From Solenopsis invicta (taxonomy: Eukaryota; Arthropoda; Insecta; Hymenoptera; Formicidae): a stretch of DNA of 64,000 nt. Positions 22,398 to 34,114 of the stretch are shown here, piece after piece. The notes under the pieces are model-generated. The model was not told the origin of the DNA and made no database searches. It was given only the letters and a program-made list of their open reading frames with translations. The stretch covers positions 5,807,001 to 5,871,000 of the forward strand of contig NC_052666.1 of the NCBI RefSeq assembly GCF_016802725.1, in the 5' to 3' direction. Positions within the stretch are counted from its first letter, which is position 1. Every line of letters begins with the position of its first letter. Position numbers and translations under genes: made by a program.

Positions 22398-24530
22398 ATG
22401 AGTAATCTAACGCAATTAAAACAAAGGAAAAGAATAACGAAGGCGGGCATTACTCGAATCGAAACTTTTATGAGAGAAATGAATATTAATACTGTAGATA
22501 TCGAAGCATTAAATATTAGATTAAATAAACTAGATGAACACCATCGAACATTAACTGACACATTAATAGAAATAGCAGCAATTGATGAGGAAATTTCAGA
22601 TGAACAAGTTGATGCCGAAATGTCTGTTTGTGAAGACAAATATATAGAATTAAAGGTATTAGGCGATCGAGTGATGAAAGATCGAGTAAGGCCGGCCGGC
22701 GTTAGTAATCACATTGAACAAGCAACGGTATCAGTGAATCCTCCTTCAAATAGAGTAAATGACAATTTCGTAAGACTGCCAAAAATCGACTTACCGACTT
22801 TCTCGGGCTCATATGAAGATTGGCATCCATATTTTGATACATTCAATTCTTTAATACACTCTAACGCTTCGTTGAGAAATATACAAAAGTTTCATTATTT
22901 AAAATCGTCATTGAAGGGAGATGCAGCTGAGACTATTGCTTCGATCGAAATATCTGATGTTAATTACAATGACGCATGGTCTCGTTTGAGAGAAAGATAT
23001 GAAAACGAGCGAATAGCTGTACAAAATCACATTAAATCTATTTTCGAATTACCGGTCTTAAGACGTGAAAATGGCAACGTGTTGCGAAATATTTTAGACG
23101 GGTTATTAAAACATACTAGAGCGCTGCGGGCACTGGGGCGTCCGACAGACCAGTGGGATGATATTTTAATTCATATCGTAACAAGTAAACTAGACTTCAT
23201 TACTATTAAAGAATGGGAAAATACATTGCAACCCAGAGAATTACCAACAATACAAGAGTTCATTGAATTTTTAACCAAAAGGTGTCAAACTTTAGAGGCT
23301 GTTGCAAGAAGAACTTTCTTAGGAAATCAAAACGTGAACTTAAAGCAAAATTCTAACGTTAAGGTGATAGCATCCCACGCGGCTGTGAGTGACGTTAAGT
23401 GCGCGCAGTGCAAGGGTGATCATCAAATCTACCATTGCCAAATATTTAAGGAACTTCCTATCGCAGAAAGATTAAATAAAGTAAAGTCCCTGAAGCTGTG
23501 TCTGAACTGTCTTAGAAGTAAGCACATGATCAAAGACTGCACGGCCAGTCATTACAGAATATGCTCAAAAAAACATAGTACGCTGTTGCACGAAGATCGT
23601 GGCCCCGCACGAGAAAATAGAAACGAAGCGGGTAATAAGGAAACAAAAACAGAATCAGATTCTAATAAACCAAGTAGTTCAGTATGTGCATCATCGCATT
23701 CGAGAAAATGCAAGGGTGAATCGCTATTGTCTACCGCGATAATAAAGGTAAAAAATAACGGGGGAAATTATATTGAAGGAAGGGCACTGTTAGACAGTGG
23801 TTCACAATCGAATTTTATAACGCGAGAATTTTTTAAACGGTTAAATTTAAAGTCAACGGACGATAAGGTCAAAATAAACGGAGTTAATGAAGGCGTTTCT
23901 AGCGCAACAAAATCGGTAAATATAAAAATAGCGTCACGTTTCGGTACATTTGGAACGGAACTGGAGTGCATAATCTTAAAGCAAATCACACCAATGTTAC
24001 CGACAAGCGAGTGTGATACGATTAAATTAAGCATACCGGAAAATATTCGATTAGCGGATCCGAGTTTCCATGTGACGGGCCAAATAGATATTTTAATAGG
24101 TACGGATATATTTTGGGATTTATTCTGCATAGGCCAAATAAAATTAGGAAAAAATATGCCCACGCTACAAAAATCATTATTCGGTTGGGTAGTGGCAGGG
24201 CCTACGCAAATAAATAATATAAGGAAATCGAGACAAATCAATTGCAACCTAAGCACAATAGATCAAATCAACGAAACAATACACAAATTTTGGGAAGTAG
24301 AAGCTTATGAATCGAATGACAAAACGTGCCTAGATCAGGAAGAGAAATATTGCGAAAACTTTTTTAAAGAAACATACTCTCGTAAATCGGGGGGAAAATT
24401 TGTTGTTAAACTACCGATAAAAAAGAAAATACTAGCCTCACTAAACGATTCTAGGGAAATCGCGTTGAAAAGATTTTTATCTTTAGAAAAAAGATTTGCA
24501 AGAGATCAAATTTTAAAAAAAAATATGTGA
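22398..24530 (+). CDS. BEL/Pao gag-protease, unit 5
   Basis: 710 residues, same translation as 4845-6977. It is the last copy with E224 and N231; units 6 and 7 have K and H there. Confidence 0.92.
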   Translation: MSNLTQLKQRKRITKAGITRIETFMREMNINTVDIEALNIRLNKLDEHHRTLTDTLIEIAAIDEEISDEQVDAEMSVCEDKYIELKVLGDRVMKDRVRPAGVSNHIEQATVSVNPPSNRVNDNFVRLPKIDLPTFSGSYEDWHPYFDTFNSLIHSNASLRNIQKFHYLKSSLKGDAAETIASIEISDVNYNDAWSRLRERYENERIAVQNHIKSIFELPVLRRENGNVLRNILDGLLKHTRALRALGRPTDQWDDILIHIVTSKLDFITIKEWENTLQPRELPTIQEFIEFLTKRCQTLEAVARRTFLGNQNVNLKQNSNVKVIASHAAVSDVKCAQCKGDHQIYHCQIFKELPIAERLNKVKSLKLCLNCLRSKHMIKDCTASHYRICSKKHSTLLHEDRGPARENRNEAGNKETKTESDSNKPSSSVCASSHSRKCKGESLLSTAIIKVKNNGGNYIEGRALLDSGSQSNFITREFFKRLNLKSTDDKVKINGVNEGVSSATKSVNIKIASRFGTFGTELECIILKQITPMLPTSECDTIKLSIPENIRLADPSFHVTGQIDILIGTDIFWDLFCIGQIKLGKNMPTLQKSLFGWVVAGPTQINNIRKSRQINCNLSTIDQINETIHKFWEVEAYESNDKTCLDQEEKYCENFFKETYSRKSGGKFVVKLPIKKKILASLNDSREIALKRFLSLEKRFARDQILKKNM

Positions 24531-26740
24531 ACTTTATGAAGGAATATTTATCACTAGGTCACATGAGGCGTAAATCGACAACTAAAGAAGGGGCAATACA
24601 AGTGTTCTTACCGCATCACGCAGTATTCAAAGAAAGCAGCACCACTACGAAAACAAGGGTAGTTTTTGATGCCTCGAGCAAAGGGGCGAGGGGTAAATCG
24701 TTAAACGACGCATTATGCAAGGGTCCGGTCTTACAGCTAGACTTATTTTCACTAATAATAAGATTCAGGAAATTTAAATACGTTTTAAGTGCAGATATAT
24801 CTAAGATGTATAGACAAATATTTGTACACGAAGATCAAACCGCGTTGCAATCAATTTTGTGGCGGGAGGATCCGACAACGGATATCGAAGAATATGAGCT
24901 ACTAACAATAACTTACGGTACAAAACCGGCATCCTTCCTAGCAGTAAGGTGTTTGCACCAATTAGCGGAATTAGAGAAAGAAAAATTTCCCAAAGCAGCA
25001 GAAGTAGTTTTAAAAGATTTCTACATGGACGATCTGTTAACAGGGGGAAACTCTATCGAAGAAGTTAAAGAATTAAAAAATCAATTAATAGGGTTACTAG
25101 CTAAGGGCGGATTCGAGTTACACAAATGGAACACAAACGTAGTTGATACAAAAGAAAAAGATCCGAATAAAAACAAGTCAGTAAACCTTCATAAATTAGA
25201 GGAATCAAAATTGTTAGGGATACGGTGGAACCCTTCGAGCGATGCATTCCACTACGAGGTGGAGTCGAGAGACGAAAAGCGTACAACAAAGCGAACTATG
25301 TTGTCACAAATCTGCAAATTGTTTGACCCATTGGGCTTAGTAGGGCCTATTATAACACTAGCGAAAATATTGATGCAAAAATTGTGGAGTCTTGGCCTAG
25401 ATTGGGACGAGTCAGTTCCTATGAGCATATATAAAGAGTGGCATCAGCTAAAATCGCAATTGAATCTATTAAACAGATTGAAAATTCCTAGAGCAATAAT
25501 GACTGGTAATACAGGCACAAGGATACAGCTACATGGATTTTGCGATGCGAGCGAAAAGGCATACGGAGCCTGCGTATACATAAGAGAGCAAATAGCGTCA
25601 GACAAAATAGGGATTGCTTTAGTATGTTCAAAATCTAGGGTAGCACCCATGAAAACTTTATCGTTGCCGCGACTAGAGTTGTGCGGAGCGGTATTGTTGG
25701 CAAATTTAATGAAACGCGTGTTGGACAGTTTAAACATAAAAATAAGCCAAAGATATTTCTGGTGCGATTCCAAAATTGTTATAACGTGGATAAGGTCGTC
25801 ATCCCGAAAATGGCAGACCTTCGTAGCAAACCGAGCGAGCGAAATTCAAAGCATTTCTTCTCCTTCCGAATGGCATCATATAAAATCGAAAGAAAATCCC
25901 GCGGATTTAATTTCAAGAGGAGAAACCTCCGAACATTTAATAAATACAAAGTTGTGGTGGCAAGGGCCTACATGGCTACAAGCTAACGAGGAAACGTGGC
26001 CGATGGAAGGTGAGGAATTGCTTTTGACAAACGCACCAGAAATGAGAAAACAAGCTGTGATTGCAATAACAACCAAAGAAGAACCAGTATTAGATTACAA
26101 TAGACACTCCACATTAGTTAAGTTAATAAATATCGTTGCTTATATGTTAAGATTTATAGAGAATACAAAATGCAAAAATGAAAACAAAGAAGCTAAGTTA
26201 GGTAAAATAACGTTACAAGAAAAACGCAAGGCAAAATTAAAGTTAATTAAACTTATACAAACCGAGGAATATAATGAAGAATTAAATGCGTTACAGGCTA
26301 AAAATAAAGTATCGTTGAAGTCGAAATTAAAAACTCTCCATCCGTTCCTGGACGATGAAGGCGTCATACGGGTCGGAGGAAGGCTTCAGCAAGCGTCACT
26401 GCCGGAAAGAACAAAACATCCTATCGTCATCCCAGCAGCACATCGCTTCACCACTCTAGTGATAAATCATTATCATGAGAAACTGCTCCATGCAGGTGCG
26501 CAGACCACGCTGTATGCTATTCGAGAAGAATTTTGGCCAATTCAAGCGAGGAATAAAATAAAGAAGATAATTCGACAGTGCGTCAAATGTCGCAAGGCCA
26601 ACCCAATGGTCGGTTGGCAGTTAATGGGACAGTTACCCTCCGTGAGAGTGAATGTTGGCAGACCATTTTTGAGCAGCGGAGTAGACTACTGCGGGCCGTT
26701 CCAGGTGAGAGATAGTCACAGTGCGTACCGAAAAGGGTAA
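24527..26740 (+). CDS. BEL/Pao pol with truncated integrase, unit 5
   Basis: 737 residues, same translation as 6974-9187. Confidence 0.9.
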   Translation: MNFMKEYLSLGHMRRKSTTKEGAIQVFLPHHAVFKESSTTTKTRVVFDASSKGARGKSLNDALCKGPVLQLDLFSLIIRFRKFKYVLSADISKMYRQIFVHEDQTALQSILWREDPTTDIEEYELLTITYGTKPASFLAVRCLHQLAELEKEKFPKAAEVVLKDFYMDDLLTGGNSIEEVKELKNQLIGLLAKGGFELHKWNTNVVDTKEKDPNKNKSVNLHKLEESKLLGIRWNPSSDAFHYEVESRDEKRTTKRTMLSQICKLFDPLGLVGPIITLAKILMQKLWSLGLDWDESVPMSIYKEWHQLKSQLNLLNRLKIPRAIMTGNTGTRIQLHGFCDASEKAYGACVYIREQIASDKIGIALVCSKSRVAPMKTLSLPRLELCGAVLLANLMKRVLDSLNIKISQRYFWCDSKIVITWIRSSSRKWQTFVANRASEIQSISSPSEWHHIKSKENPADLISRGETSEHLINTKLWWQGPTWLQANEETWPMEGEELLLTNAPEMRKQAVIAITTKEEPVLDYNRHSTLVKLINIVAYMLRFIENTKCKNENKEAKLGKITLQEKRKAKLKLIKLIQTEEYNEELNALQAKNKVSLKSKLKTLHPFLDDEGVIRVGGRLQQASLPERTKHPIVIPAAHRFTTLVINHYHEKLLHAGAQTTLYAIREEFWPIQARNKIKKIIRQCVKCRKANPMVGWQLMGQLPSVRVNVGRPFLSSGVDYCGPFQVRDSHSAYRKG

Positions 26741-26886
26741 CTACAAAAGAGCAATTGCAAGCATTGCACCCTTACTAGATTAACATCAGTATTCAATCAT
26801 ATTAAATTTCCTTGCCTTTTTTGTTTGTTTATTGTTTTGTACTTATATTATTGAAAATATAGGTATATTTGTCAAGGCGGGCGGCG

Positions 26887-27128
26887 TGTCCGAATAGTCA
26901 TTTAGTGTTACATTACTTTAAATAGTCGCGCTGTCGCGTTAGGCGACATCGTTAGTTAAGAGCGAGCGGAGAGGCGCTGTATACGCTAGCGAGCGCGGAT
27001 CGCGAGAGCTCCCGCCAAGAGAGTCACTTGTAAATCAATCGTCACTCAATAAAGTTAACTCGTGTACCTGAGAAAATGTGTCTCACGCTCAATCAACCAA
27101 CCCAGTTAAATTAAAGAAAACACCAACA
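26887..27128 (+). mobile_element. BEL LTR, unit 5, with AATAAA
   Basis: This 242-bp LTR differs from units 1-4 by an A-to-G change in the GAGCGGAGAGG word and by a T that creates a canonical polyadenylation hexamer AATAAA at 27048-27053. Only units 5 and 6 have the hexamer. It is inferred to be the ancestral, functional LTR state. Confidence 0.75.
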
Positions 27129-27505
27129 GTTCCTTAAAATTCTTTTTCTCCTTGGTATAATCTTCTCTTCCTATTTTTTCTTTCTTCCATTTCTTGTATA
27201 TCCTCTTTACTTCTCTCTTTTTTCTTGTGCAGCTTCTATCCCACCAATCCTTGTCTCCAAGCTCCACCTTTTTCCTCTTTCTTATTTTTTTCTTTATCAT
27301 GGTCTTGTGCACTATCCTCTTTATCTTATCCCATTTTTCCTCAATCGTATCGTCCTCCTTTTCTTCCAACTCTTTCGCTTTACACAGTTCCTCTGTTATT
27401 TCTGCATATACCTCTCTTGCTTCTTCGTCCCATACTATTATTTCTATTTCTTTTTCTTCTTCCTCTTCTTCTCCTGGGTCCCTTCCTTCCTCTTCTATGA
27501 CCTCC
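27129..27505 (-). mobile_element. LINE fragment at junction, unit 5/6
   Basis: Same 377-bp antisense LINE piece and breakpoint as 3725-4101. Confidence 0.8.
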
Positions 27506-28263
27506 GAAAAGCCGGCAACGAACGAGATCGAAGTACGAGCTGAAAGTACGAGACGGAGGCGGCAGCCAAGCATCAGGGCGAGTCGTAGCATTCCGTGAGG
27601 CATCCTGAGACACACGAGGCACCGAAAAGGCACGTAAATATCGAAAATCGGCAAATCGAAAGGCCGAGAAGAACGAGGCGGACGAGTCCATTACGAGAGA
27701 GAGAGGGGGGCAAGCCCATAGCAACAAGTGAGCGAGTCCACTTCATCGAGCGAAAGATTCCATTACGGCGGGTTCCATTACGGCGGGCGAGCGAGCCTGT
27801 CCGAACAAGTGAGAGAGAGCGATCTTCAACAACGAGCGAATCTTTTCGTGCAAGGCAGGCACGAACGACTACACCCAAACGAGCGAGTCCGTTCGTACCC
27901 CGCGGAAGGCGACGGCGACTGCACCAACGAACGAGTACGTTCGCACCAGCGAACGAGAACGACTGCATCCAGCGAGCGAGTACGAGCGTGTCGAGCGACA
28001 AGGACGGCTGTACTTACATCGAGACGAGTCGAACGATCGATACCGCGTGGCGGCGAACGAGCGAGATCCATTCCAAGCAATCACCGGAAACGAGACAAGC
28101 AAGCTAAGTCACATAAGCATTATAATTTATCGTTGCATAATTTCTTATGTTTATCGTTAAAGAATTTCATATATTTATCGTTACATAATACCGCATATTT
28201 ATCGTCACATAATTTTGCATAAAATTTTATTTTGTCTGTACGTCACGAAAGAAATAGATAAAA
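27506..28263 (+). promoter_or_regulatory. BEL 5' leader, unit 6, with 15-bp duplication
   Basis: The leader is 758 nt because TTCCATTACGGCGGG is duplicated in tandem (27758-27772 and 27773-27787). A G-to-A change lies just upstream (GTGAGCGAG). Neither variant is in unit 7, so both arose in, or were confined to, this unit. The four 24-bp repeats precede gag as in the other units. Confidence 0.65.
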
Positions 28264-30396
28264 ATGAGTAATCTAACGCAATTAAAACAAAGGAAAAGAA
28301 TAACGAAGGCGGGCATTACTCGAATCGAAACTTTTATGAGAGAAATGAATATTAATACTGTAGATATCGAAGCATTAAATATTAGATTAAATAAACTAGA
28401 TGAACACCATCGAACATTAACTGACACATTAATAGAAATAGCAGCAATTGATGAGGAAATTTCAGATGAACAAGTTGATGCCGAAATGTCTGTTTGTGAA
28501 GACAAATATATAGAATTAAAGGTATTAGGCGATCGAGTGATGAAAGATCGAGTAAGGCCGGCCGGCGTTAGTAATCACATTGAACAAGCAACGGTATCAG
28601 TGAATCCTCCTTCAAATAGAGTAAATGACAATTTCGTAAGACTGCCAAAAATCGACTTACCGACTTTCTCGGGCTCATATGAAGATTGGCATCCATATTT
28701 TGATACATTCAATTCTTTAATACACTCTAACGCTTCGTTGAGAAATATACAAAAGTTTCATTATTTAAAATCGTCATTGAAGGGAGATGCAGCTGAGACT
28801 ATTGCTTCGATCGAAATATCTGATGTTAATTACAATGACGCATGGTCTCGTTTGAGAGAAAGATATGAAAACGAGCGAATAGCTGTACAAAATCACATTA
28901 AATCTATTTTCGAATTACCGGTCTTAAGACGTAAAAATGGCAACGTGTTGCGACATATTTTAGACGGGTTATTAAAACATACTAGAGCGCTGCGGGCACT
29001 GGGGCGTCCGACAGACCAGTGGGATGATATTTTAATTCATATCGTAACAAGTAAACTAGACTTCATTACTATTAAAGAATGGGAAAATACATTGCAACCC
29101 AGAGAATTACCAACAATACAAGAGTTCATTGAATTTTTAACCAAAAGGTGTCAAACTTTAGAGGCTGTTGCAAGAAGAACTTTCTTAGGAAATCAAAACG
29201 TGAACTTAAAGCAAAATTCTAACGTTAAGGTGATAGCATCCCACGCGGCTGTGAGTGACGTTAAGTGCGCGCAGTGCAAGGGTGATCATCAAATCTACCA
29301 TTGCCAAATATTTAAGGAACTTCCTATCGCAGAAAGATTAAATAAAGTAAAGTCCCTGAAGCTGTGTCTGAACTGTCTTAGAAGTAAGCACATGATCAAA
29401 GACTGCACGGCCAGTCATTACAGAATATGCTCAAAAAAACATAGTACGCTGTTGCACGAAGATCGTGGCCCCGCACGAGAAAATAGAAACGAAGCGGGTA
29501 ATAAGGAAACAAAAACAGAATCAGATTCTAATAAACCAAGTAGTTCAGTATGTGCATCATCGCATTCGAGAAAATGCAAGGGTGAATCGCTATTGTCTAC
29601 CGCGATAATAAAGGTAAAAAATAACGGGGGAAATTATATTGAAGGAAGGGCACTGTTAGACAGTGGTTCACAATCGAATTTTATAACGCGAGAATTTTTT
29701 AAACGGTTAAATTTAAAGTCAACGGACGATAAGGTCAAAATAAACGGAGTTAATGAAGGCGTTTCTAGCGCAACAAAATCGGTAAATATAAAAATAGCGT
29801 CACGTTTCGGTACATTTGGAACGGAACTGGAGTGCATAATCTTAAAGCAAATCACACCAATGTTACCGACAAGCGAGTGTGATACGATTAAATTAAGCAT
29901 ACCGGAAAATATTCGATTAGCGGATCCGAGTTTCCATGTGACGGGCCAAATAGATATTTTAATAGGTACGGATATATTTTGGGATTTATTCTGCATAGGC
30001 CAAATAAAATTAGGAAAAAATATGCCCACGCTACAAAAATCATTATTCGGTTGGGTAGTGGCAGGGCCTACGCAAATAAATAATATAAGGAAATCGAGAC
30101 AAATCAATTGCAACCTAAGCACAATAGATCAAATCAACGAAACAATACACAAATTTTGGGAAGTAGAAGCTTATGAATCGAATGACAAAACGTGCCTAGA
30201 TCAGGAAGAGAAATATTGCGAAAACTTTTTTAAAGAAACATACTCTCGTAAATCGGGGGGAAAATTTGTTGTTAAACTACCGATAAAAAAGAAAATACTA
30301 GCCTCACTAAACGATTCTAGGGAAATCGCGTTGAAAAGATTTTTATCTTTAGAAAAAAGATTTGCAAGAGATCAAATTTTAAAAAAAAATATGTGA
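28264..30396 (+). CDS. BEL/Pao gag-protease, unit 6
   Basis: 710 residues, differing from units 2-5 by E224K (codon 28933-28935) and N231H (codon 28954-28956). Both changes are shared with unit 7. The protease and cysteine knuckles are unchanged and the nine-A run before the stop is present. Confidence 0.92.
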   Translation: MSNLTQLKQRKRITKAGITRIETFMREMNINTVDIEALNIRLNKLDEHHRTLTDTLIEIAAIDEEISDEQVDAEMSVCEDKYIELKVLGDRVMKDRVRPAGVSNHIEQATVSVNPPSNRVNDNFVRLPKIDLPTFSGSYEDWHPYFDTFNSLIHSNASLRNIQKFHYLKSSLKGDAAETIASIEISDVNYNDAWSRLRERYENERIAVQNHIKSIFELPVLRRKNGNVLRHILDGLLKHTRALRALGRPTDQWDDILIHIVTSKLDFITIKEWENTLQPRELPTIQEFIEFLTKRCQTLEAVARRTFLGNQNVNLKQNSNVKVIASHAAVSDVKCAQCKGDHQIYHCQIFKELPIAERLNKVKSLKLCLNCLRSKHMIKDCTASHYRICSKKHSTLLHEDRGPARENRNEAGNKETKTESDSNKPSSSVCASSHSRKCKGESLLSTAIIKVKNNGGNYIEGRALLDSGSQSNFITREFFKRLNLKSTDDKVKINGVNEGVSSATKSVNIKIASRFGTFGTELECIILKQITPMLPTSECDTIKLSIPENIRLADPSFHVTGQIDILIGTDIFWDLFCIGQIKLGKNMPTLQKSLFGWVVAGPTQINNIRKSRQINCNLSTIDQINETIHKFWEVEAYESNDKTCLDQEEKYCENFFKETYSRKSGGKFVVKLPIKKKILASLNDSREIALKRFLSLEKRFARDQILKKNM

Positions 30397-32606
30397 ACTT
30401 TATGAAGGAATATTTATCACTAGGTCACATGAGGCGTAAATCGACAACTAAAGAAGGGGCAATACAAGTGTTCTTACCGCATCACGCAGTATTCAAAGAA
30501 AGCAGCACCACTACGAAAACAAGGGTAGTTTTTGATGCCTCGAGCAAAGGGGCGAGGGGTAAATCGTTAAACGACGCATTATGCAAGGGTCCGGTCTTAC
30601 AGCTAGACTTATTTTCACTAATAATAAGATTCAGGAAATTTAAATACGTTTTAAGTGCAGATATATCTAAGATGTATAGACAAATATTTGTACACGAAGA
30701 TCAAACCGCGTTGCAATCAATTTTGTGGCGGGAGGATCCGACAACGGATATCGAAGAATATGAGCTACTAACAATAACTTACGGTACAAAACCGGCATCC
30801 TTCCTAGCAGTAAGGTGTTTGCACCAATTAGCGGAATTAGAGAAAGAAAAATTTCCCAAAGCAGCAGAAGTAGTTTTAAAAGATTTCTACATGGACGATC
30901 TGTTAACAGGGGGAAACTCTATCGAAGAAGTTAAAGAATTAAAAAATCAATTAATAGGGTTACTAGCTAAGGGCGGATTCGAGTTACACAAATGGAACAC
31001 AAACGTAGTTGATACAAAAGAAAAAGATCCGAATAAAAACAAGTCAGTAAACCTTCATAAATTAGAGGAATCAAAATTGTTAGGGATACGGTGGAACCCT
31101 TCGAGCGATGCATTCCACTACGAGGTGGAGTCGAGAGACGAAAAGCGTACAACAAAGCGAACTATGTTGTCACAAATCTGCAAATTGTTTGACCCATTGG
31201 GCTTAGTAGGGCCTATTATAACACTAGCGAAAATATTGATGCAAAAATTGTGGAGTCTTGGCCTAGATTGGGACGAGTCAGTTCCTATGAGCATATATAA
31301 AGAGTGGCATCAGCTAAAATCGCAATTGAATCTATTAAACAGATTGAAAATTCCTAGAGCAATAATGACTGGTAATACAGGCACAAGGATACAGCTACAT
31401 GGATTTTGCGATGCGAGCGAAAAGGCATACGGAGCCTGCGTATACATAAGAGAGCAAATAGCGTCAGACAAAATAGGGATTGCTTTAGTATGTTCAAAAT
31501 CTAGGGTAGCACCCATGAAAACTTTATCGTTGCCGCGACTAGAGTTGTGCGGAGCGGTATTGTTGGCAAATTTAATGAAACGCGTGTTGGACAGTTTAAA
31601 CATAAAAATAAGCCAAAGATATTTCTGGTGCGATTCCAAAATTGTTATAACGTGGATAAGGTCGTCATCCCGAAAATGGCAGACCTTCGTAGCAAACCGA
31701 GCGAGCGAAATTCAAAGCATTTCTTCTCCTTCCGAATGGCATCATATAAAATCGAAAGAAAATCCCGCGGATTTAATTTCAAGAGGAGAAACCTCCGAAC
31801 ATTTAATAAATACAAAGTTGTGGTGGCAAGGGCCTACATGGCTACAAGCTAACGAGGAAACGTGGCCGATGGAAGGTGAGGAATTGCTTTTGACAAACGC
31901 ACCAGAAATGAGAAAACAAGCTGTGATTGCAATAACAACCAAAGAAGAACCAGTATTAGATTACAATAGACACTCCACATTAGTTAAGTTAATAAATATC
32001 GTTGCTTATATGTTAAGATTTATAGAGAATACAAAATGCAAAAATGAAAACAAAGAAGCTAAGTTAGGTAAAATAACGTTACAAGAAAAACGCAAGGCAA
32101 AATTAAAGTTAATTAAACTTATACAAACCGAGGAATATAATGAAGAATTAAATGCGTTACAGGCTAAAAATAAAGTATCGTTGAAGTCGAAATTAAAAAC
32201 TCTCCATCCGTTCCTGGACGATGAAGGCGTCATACGGGTCGGAGGAAGGCTTCAGCAAGCGTCACTGCCGGAAAGAACAAAACATCCTATCGTCATCCCA
32301 GCAGCACATCGCTTCACCACTCTAGTGATAAATCATTATCATGAGAAACTGCTCCATGCAGGTGCGCAGACCACGCTGTATGCTATTCGAGAAGAATTTT
32401 GGCCAATTCAAGCGAGGAATAAAATAAAGAAGATAATTCGACAGTGCGTCAAATGTCGCAAGGCCAACCCAATGGTCGGTTGGCAGTTAATGGGACAGTT
32501 ACCCTCCGTGAGAGTGAATGTTGGCAGACCATTTTTGAGCAGCGGAGTAGACTACTGCGGGCCGTTCCAGGTGAGAGATAGTCACAGTGCGTACCGAAAA
32601 GGGTAA
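30393..32606 (+). CDS. BEL/Pao pol with truncated integrase, unit 6
   Basis: 737 residues, same translation as 6974-9187. This is the last unit with an uninterrupted pol frame. Confidence 0.9.
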   Translation: MNFMKEYLSLGHMRRKSTTKEGAIQVFLPHHAVFKESSTTTKTRVVFDASSKGARGKSLNDALCKGPVLQLDLFSLIIRFRKFKYVLSADISKMYRQIFVHEDQTALQSILWREDPTTDIEEYELLTITYGTKPASFLAVRCLHQLAELEKEKFPKAAEVVLKDFYMDDLLTGGNSIEEVKELKNQLIGLLAKGGFELHKWNTNVVDTKEKDPNKNKSVNLHKLEESKLLGIRWNPSSDAFHYEVESRDEKRTTKRTMLSQICKLFDPLGLVGPIITLAKILMQKLWSLGLDWDESVPMSIYKEWHQLKSQLNLLNRLKIPRAIMTGNTGTRIQLHGFCDASEKAYGACVYIREQIASDKIGIALVCSKSRVAPMKTLSLPRLELCGAVLLANLMKRVLDSLNIKISQRYFWCDSKIVITWIRSSSRKWQTFVANRASEIQSISSPSEWHHIKSKENPADLISRGETSEHLINTKLWWQGPTWLQANEETWPMEGEELLLTNAPEMRKQAVIAITTKEEPVLDYNRHSTLVKLINIVAYMLRFIENTKCKNENKEAKLGKITLQEKRKAKLKLIKLIQTEEYNEELNALQAKNKVSLKSKLKTLHPFLDDEGVIRVGGRLQQASLPERTKHPIVIPAAHRFTTLVINHYHEKLLHAGAQTTLYAIREEFWPIQARNKIKKIIRQCVKCRKANPMVGWQLMGQLPSVRVNVGRPFLSSGVDYCGPFQVRDSHSAYRKG

Positions 32607-32752
32607 CTACAAAAGAGCAATTGCAAGCATTGCACCCTTACTAGATTAACATCAGTATTCAATCATATTAAATTTCCTTGCCTTTTTTGTTTGTTTATTG
32701 TTTTGTACTTATATTATTGAAAATATAGGTATATTTGTCAAGGCGGGCGGCG

Positions 32753-32994
32753 TGTCCGAATAGTCATTTAGTGTTACATTACTTTAAATAGTCGCGCTGT
32801 CGCGTTAGGCGACATCGTTAGTTAAGAGCGAGCGGAGAGGCGCTGTATACGCTAGCGAGCGCGGATCGCGAGAGCTCCCGCCAAGAGAGTCACTTGTAAA
32901 TCAATCGTCACTCAATAAAGTTAACTCGTGTACCTGAGAAAATGTGTCTCACGCTCAATCAACCAACCCAGTTAAATTAAAGAAAACACCAACA
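32753..32994 (+). mobile_element. BEL LTR, unit 6, with AATAAA
   Basis: Same two variants as the unit 5 LTR, with AATAAA at 32914-32919. Confidence 0.75.
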
Positions 32995-33371
32995 GTTCCT
33001 TAAAATTCTTTTTCTCCTTGGTATAATCTTCTCTTCCTATTTTTTCTTTCTTCCATTTCTTGTATATCCTCTTTACTTCTCTCTTTTTTCTTGTGCAGCT
33101 TCTATCCCACCAATCCTTGTCTCCAAGCTCCACCTTTTTCCTCTTTCTTATTTTTTTCTTTATCATGGTCTTGTGCACTATCCTCTTTATCTTATCCCAT
33201 TTTTCCTCAATCGTATCGTCCTCCTTTTCTTCCAACTCTTTCGCTTTACACAGTTCCTCTGTTATTTCTGCATATACCTCTCTTGCTTCTTCGTCCCATA
33301 CTATTATTTCTATTTCTTTTTCTTCTTCCTCTTCTTCTCCTGGGTCCCTTCCTTCCTCTTCTATGACCTCC
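32995..33371 (-). mobile_element. LINE fragment at junction, unit 6/7
   Basis: Same 377-bp antisense LINE piece and breakpoint as 3725-4101. It is the last internal junction. Confidence 0.8.
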
Positions 33372-34114
33372 GAAAAGCCGGCAACGAACGAGATCGAAGT
33401 ACGAGCTGAAAGTACGAGACGGAGGCGGCAGCCAAGCATCAGGGCGAGTCGTAGCATTCCGTGAGGCATCCTGAGACACACGAGGCACCGAAAAGGCACG
33501 TAAATATCGAAAATCGGCAAATCGAAAGGCCGAGAAGAACGAGGCGGACGAGTCCATTACGAGAGAGAGAGGGGGGCAAGCCCATAGCAACAAGTGGGCG
33601 AGTCCACTTCATCGAGCGAAAGATTCCATTACGGCGGGCGAGCGAGCCTGTCCGAACAAGTGAGAGAGAGCGATCTTCAACAACGAGCGAATCTTTTCGT
33701 GCAAGGCAGGCACGAACGACTACACCCAAACGAGCGAGTCCGTTCGTACCCCGCGGAAGGCGACGGCGACTGCACCAACGAACGAGTACGTTCGCACCAG
33801 CGAACGAGAACGACTGCATCCAGCGAGCGAGTACGAGCGTGTCGAGCGACAAGGACGGCTGTACTTACATCGAGACGAGTCGAACGATCGATACCGCGTG
33901 GCGGCGAACGAGCGAGATCCATTCCAAGCAATCACCGGAAACGAGACAAGCAAGCTAAGTCACATAAGCATTATAATTTATCGTTGCATAATTTCTTATG
34001 TTTATCGTTAAAGAATTTCATATATTTATCGTTACATAATACCGCATATTTATCGTCACATAATTTTGCATAAAATTTTATTTTGTCTGTACGTCACGAA
34101 AGAAATAGATAAAA
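33372..34114 (+). promoter_or_regulatory. BEL 5' leader, unit 7
   Basis: 743 nt without the unit 6 duplication. The four 24-bp repeats are at 33977-34072. Confidence 0.6.
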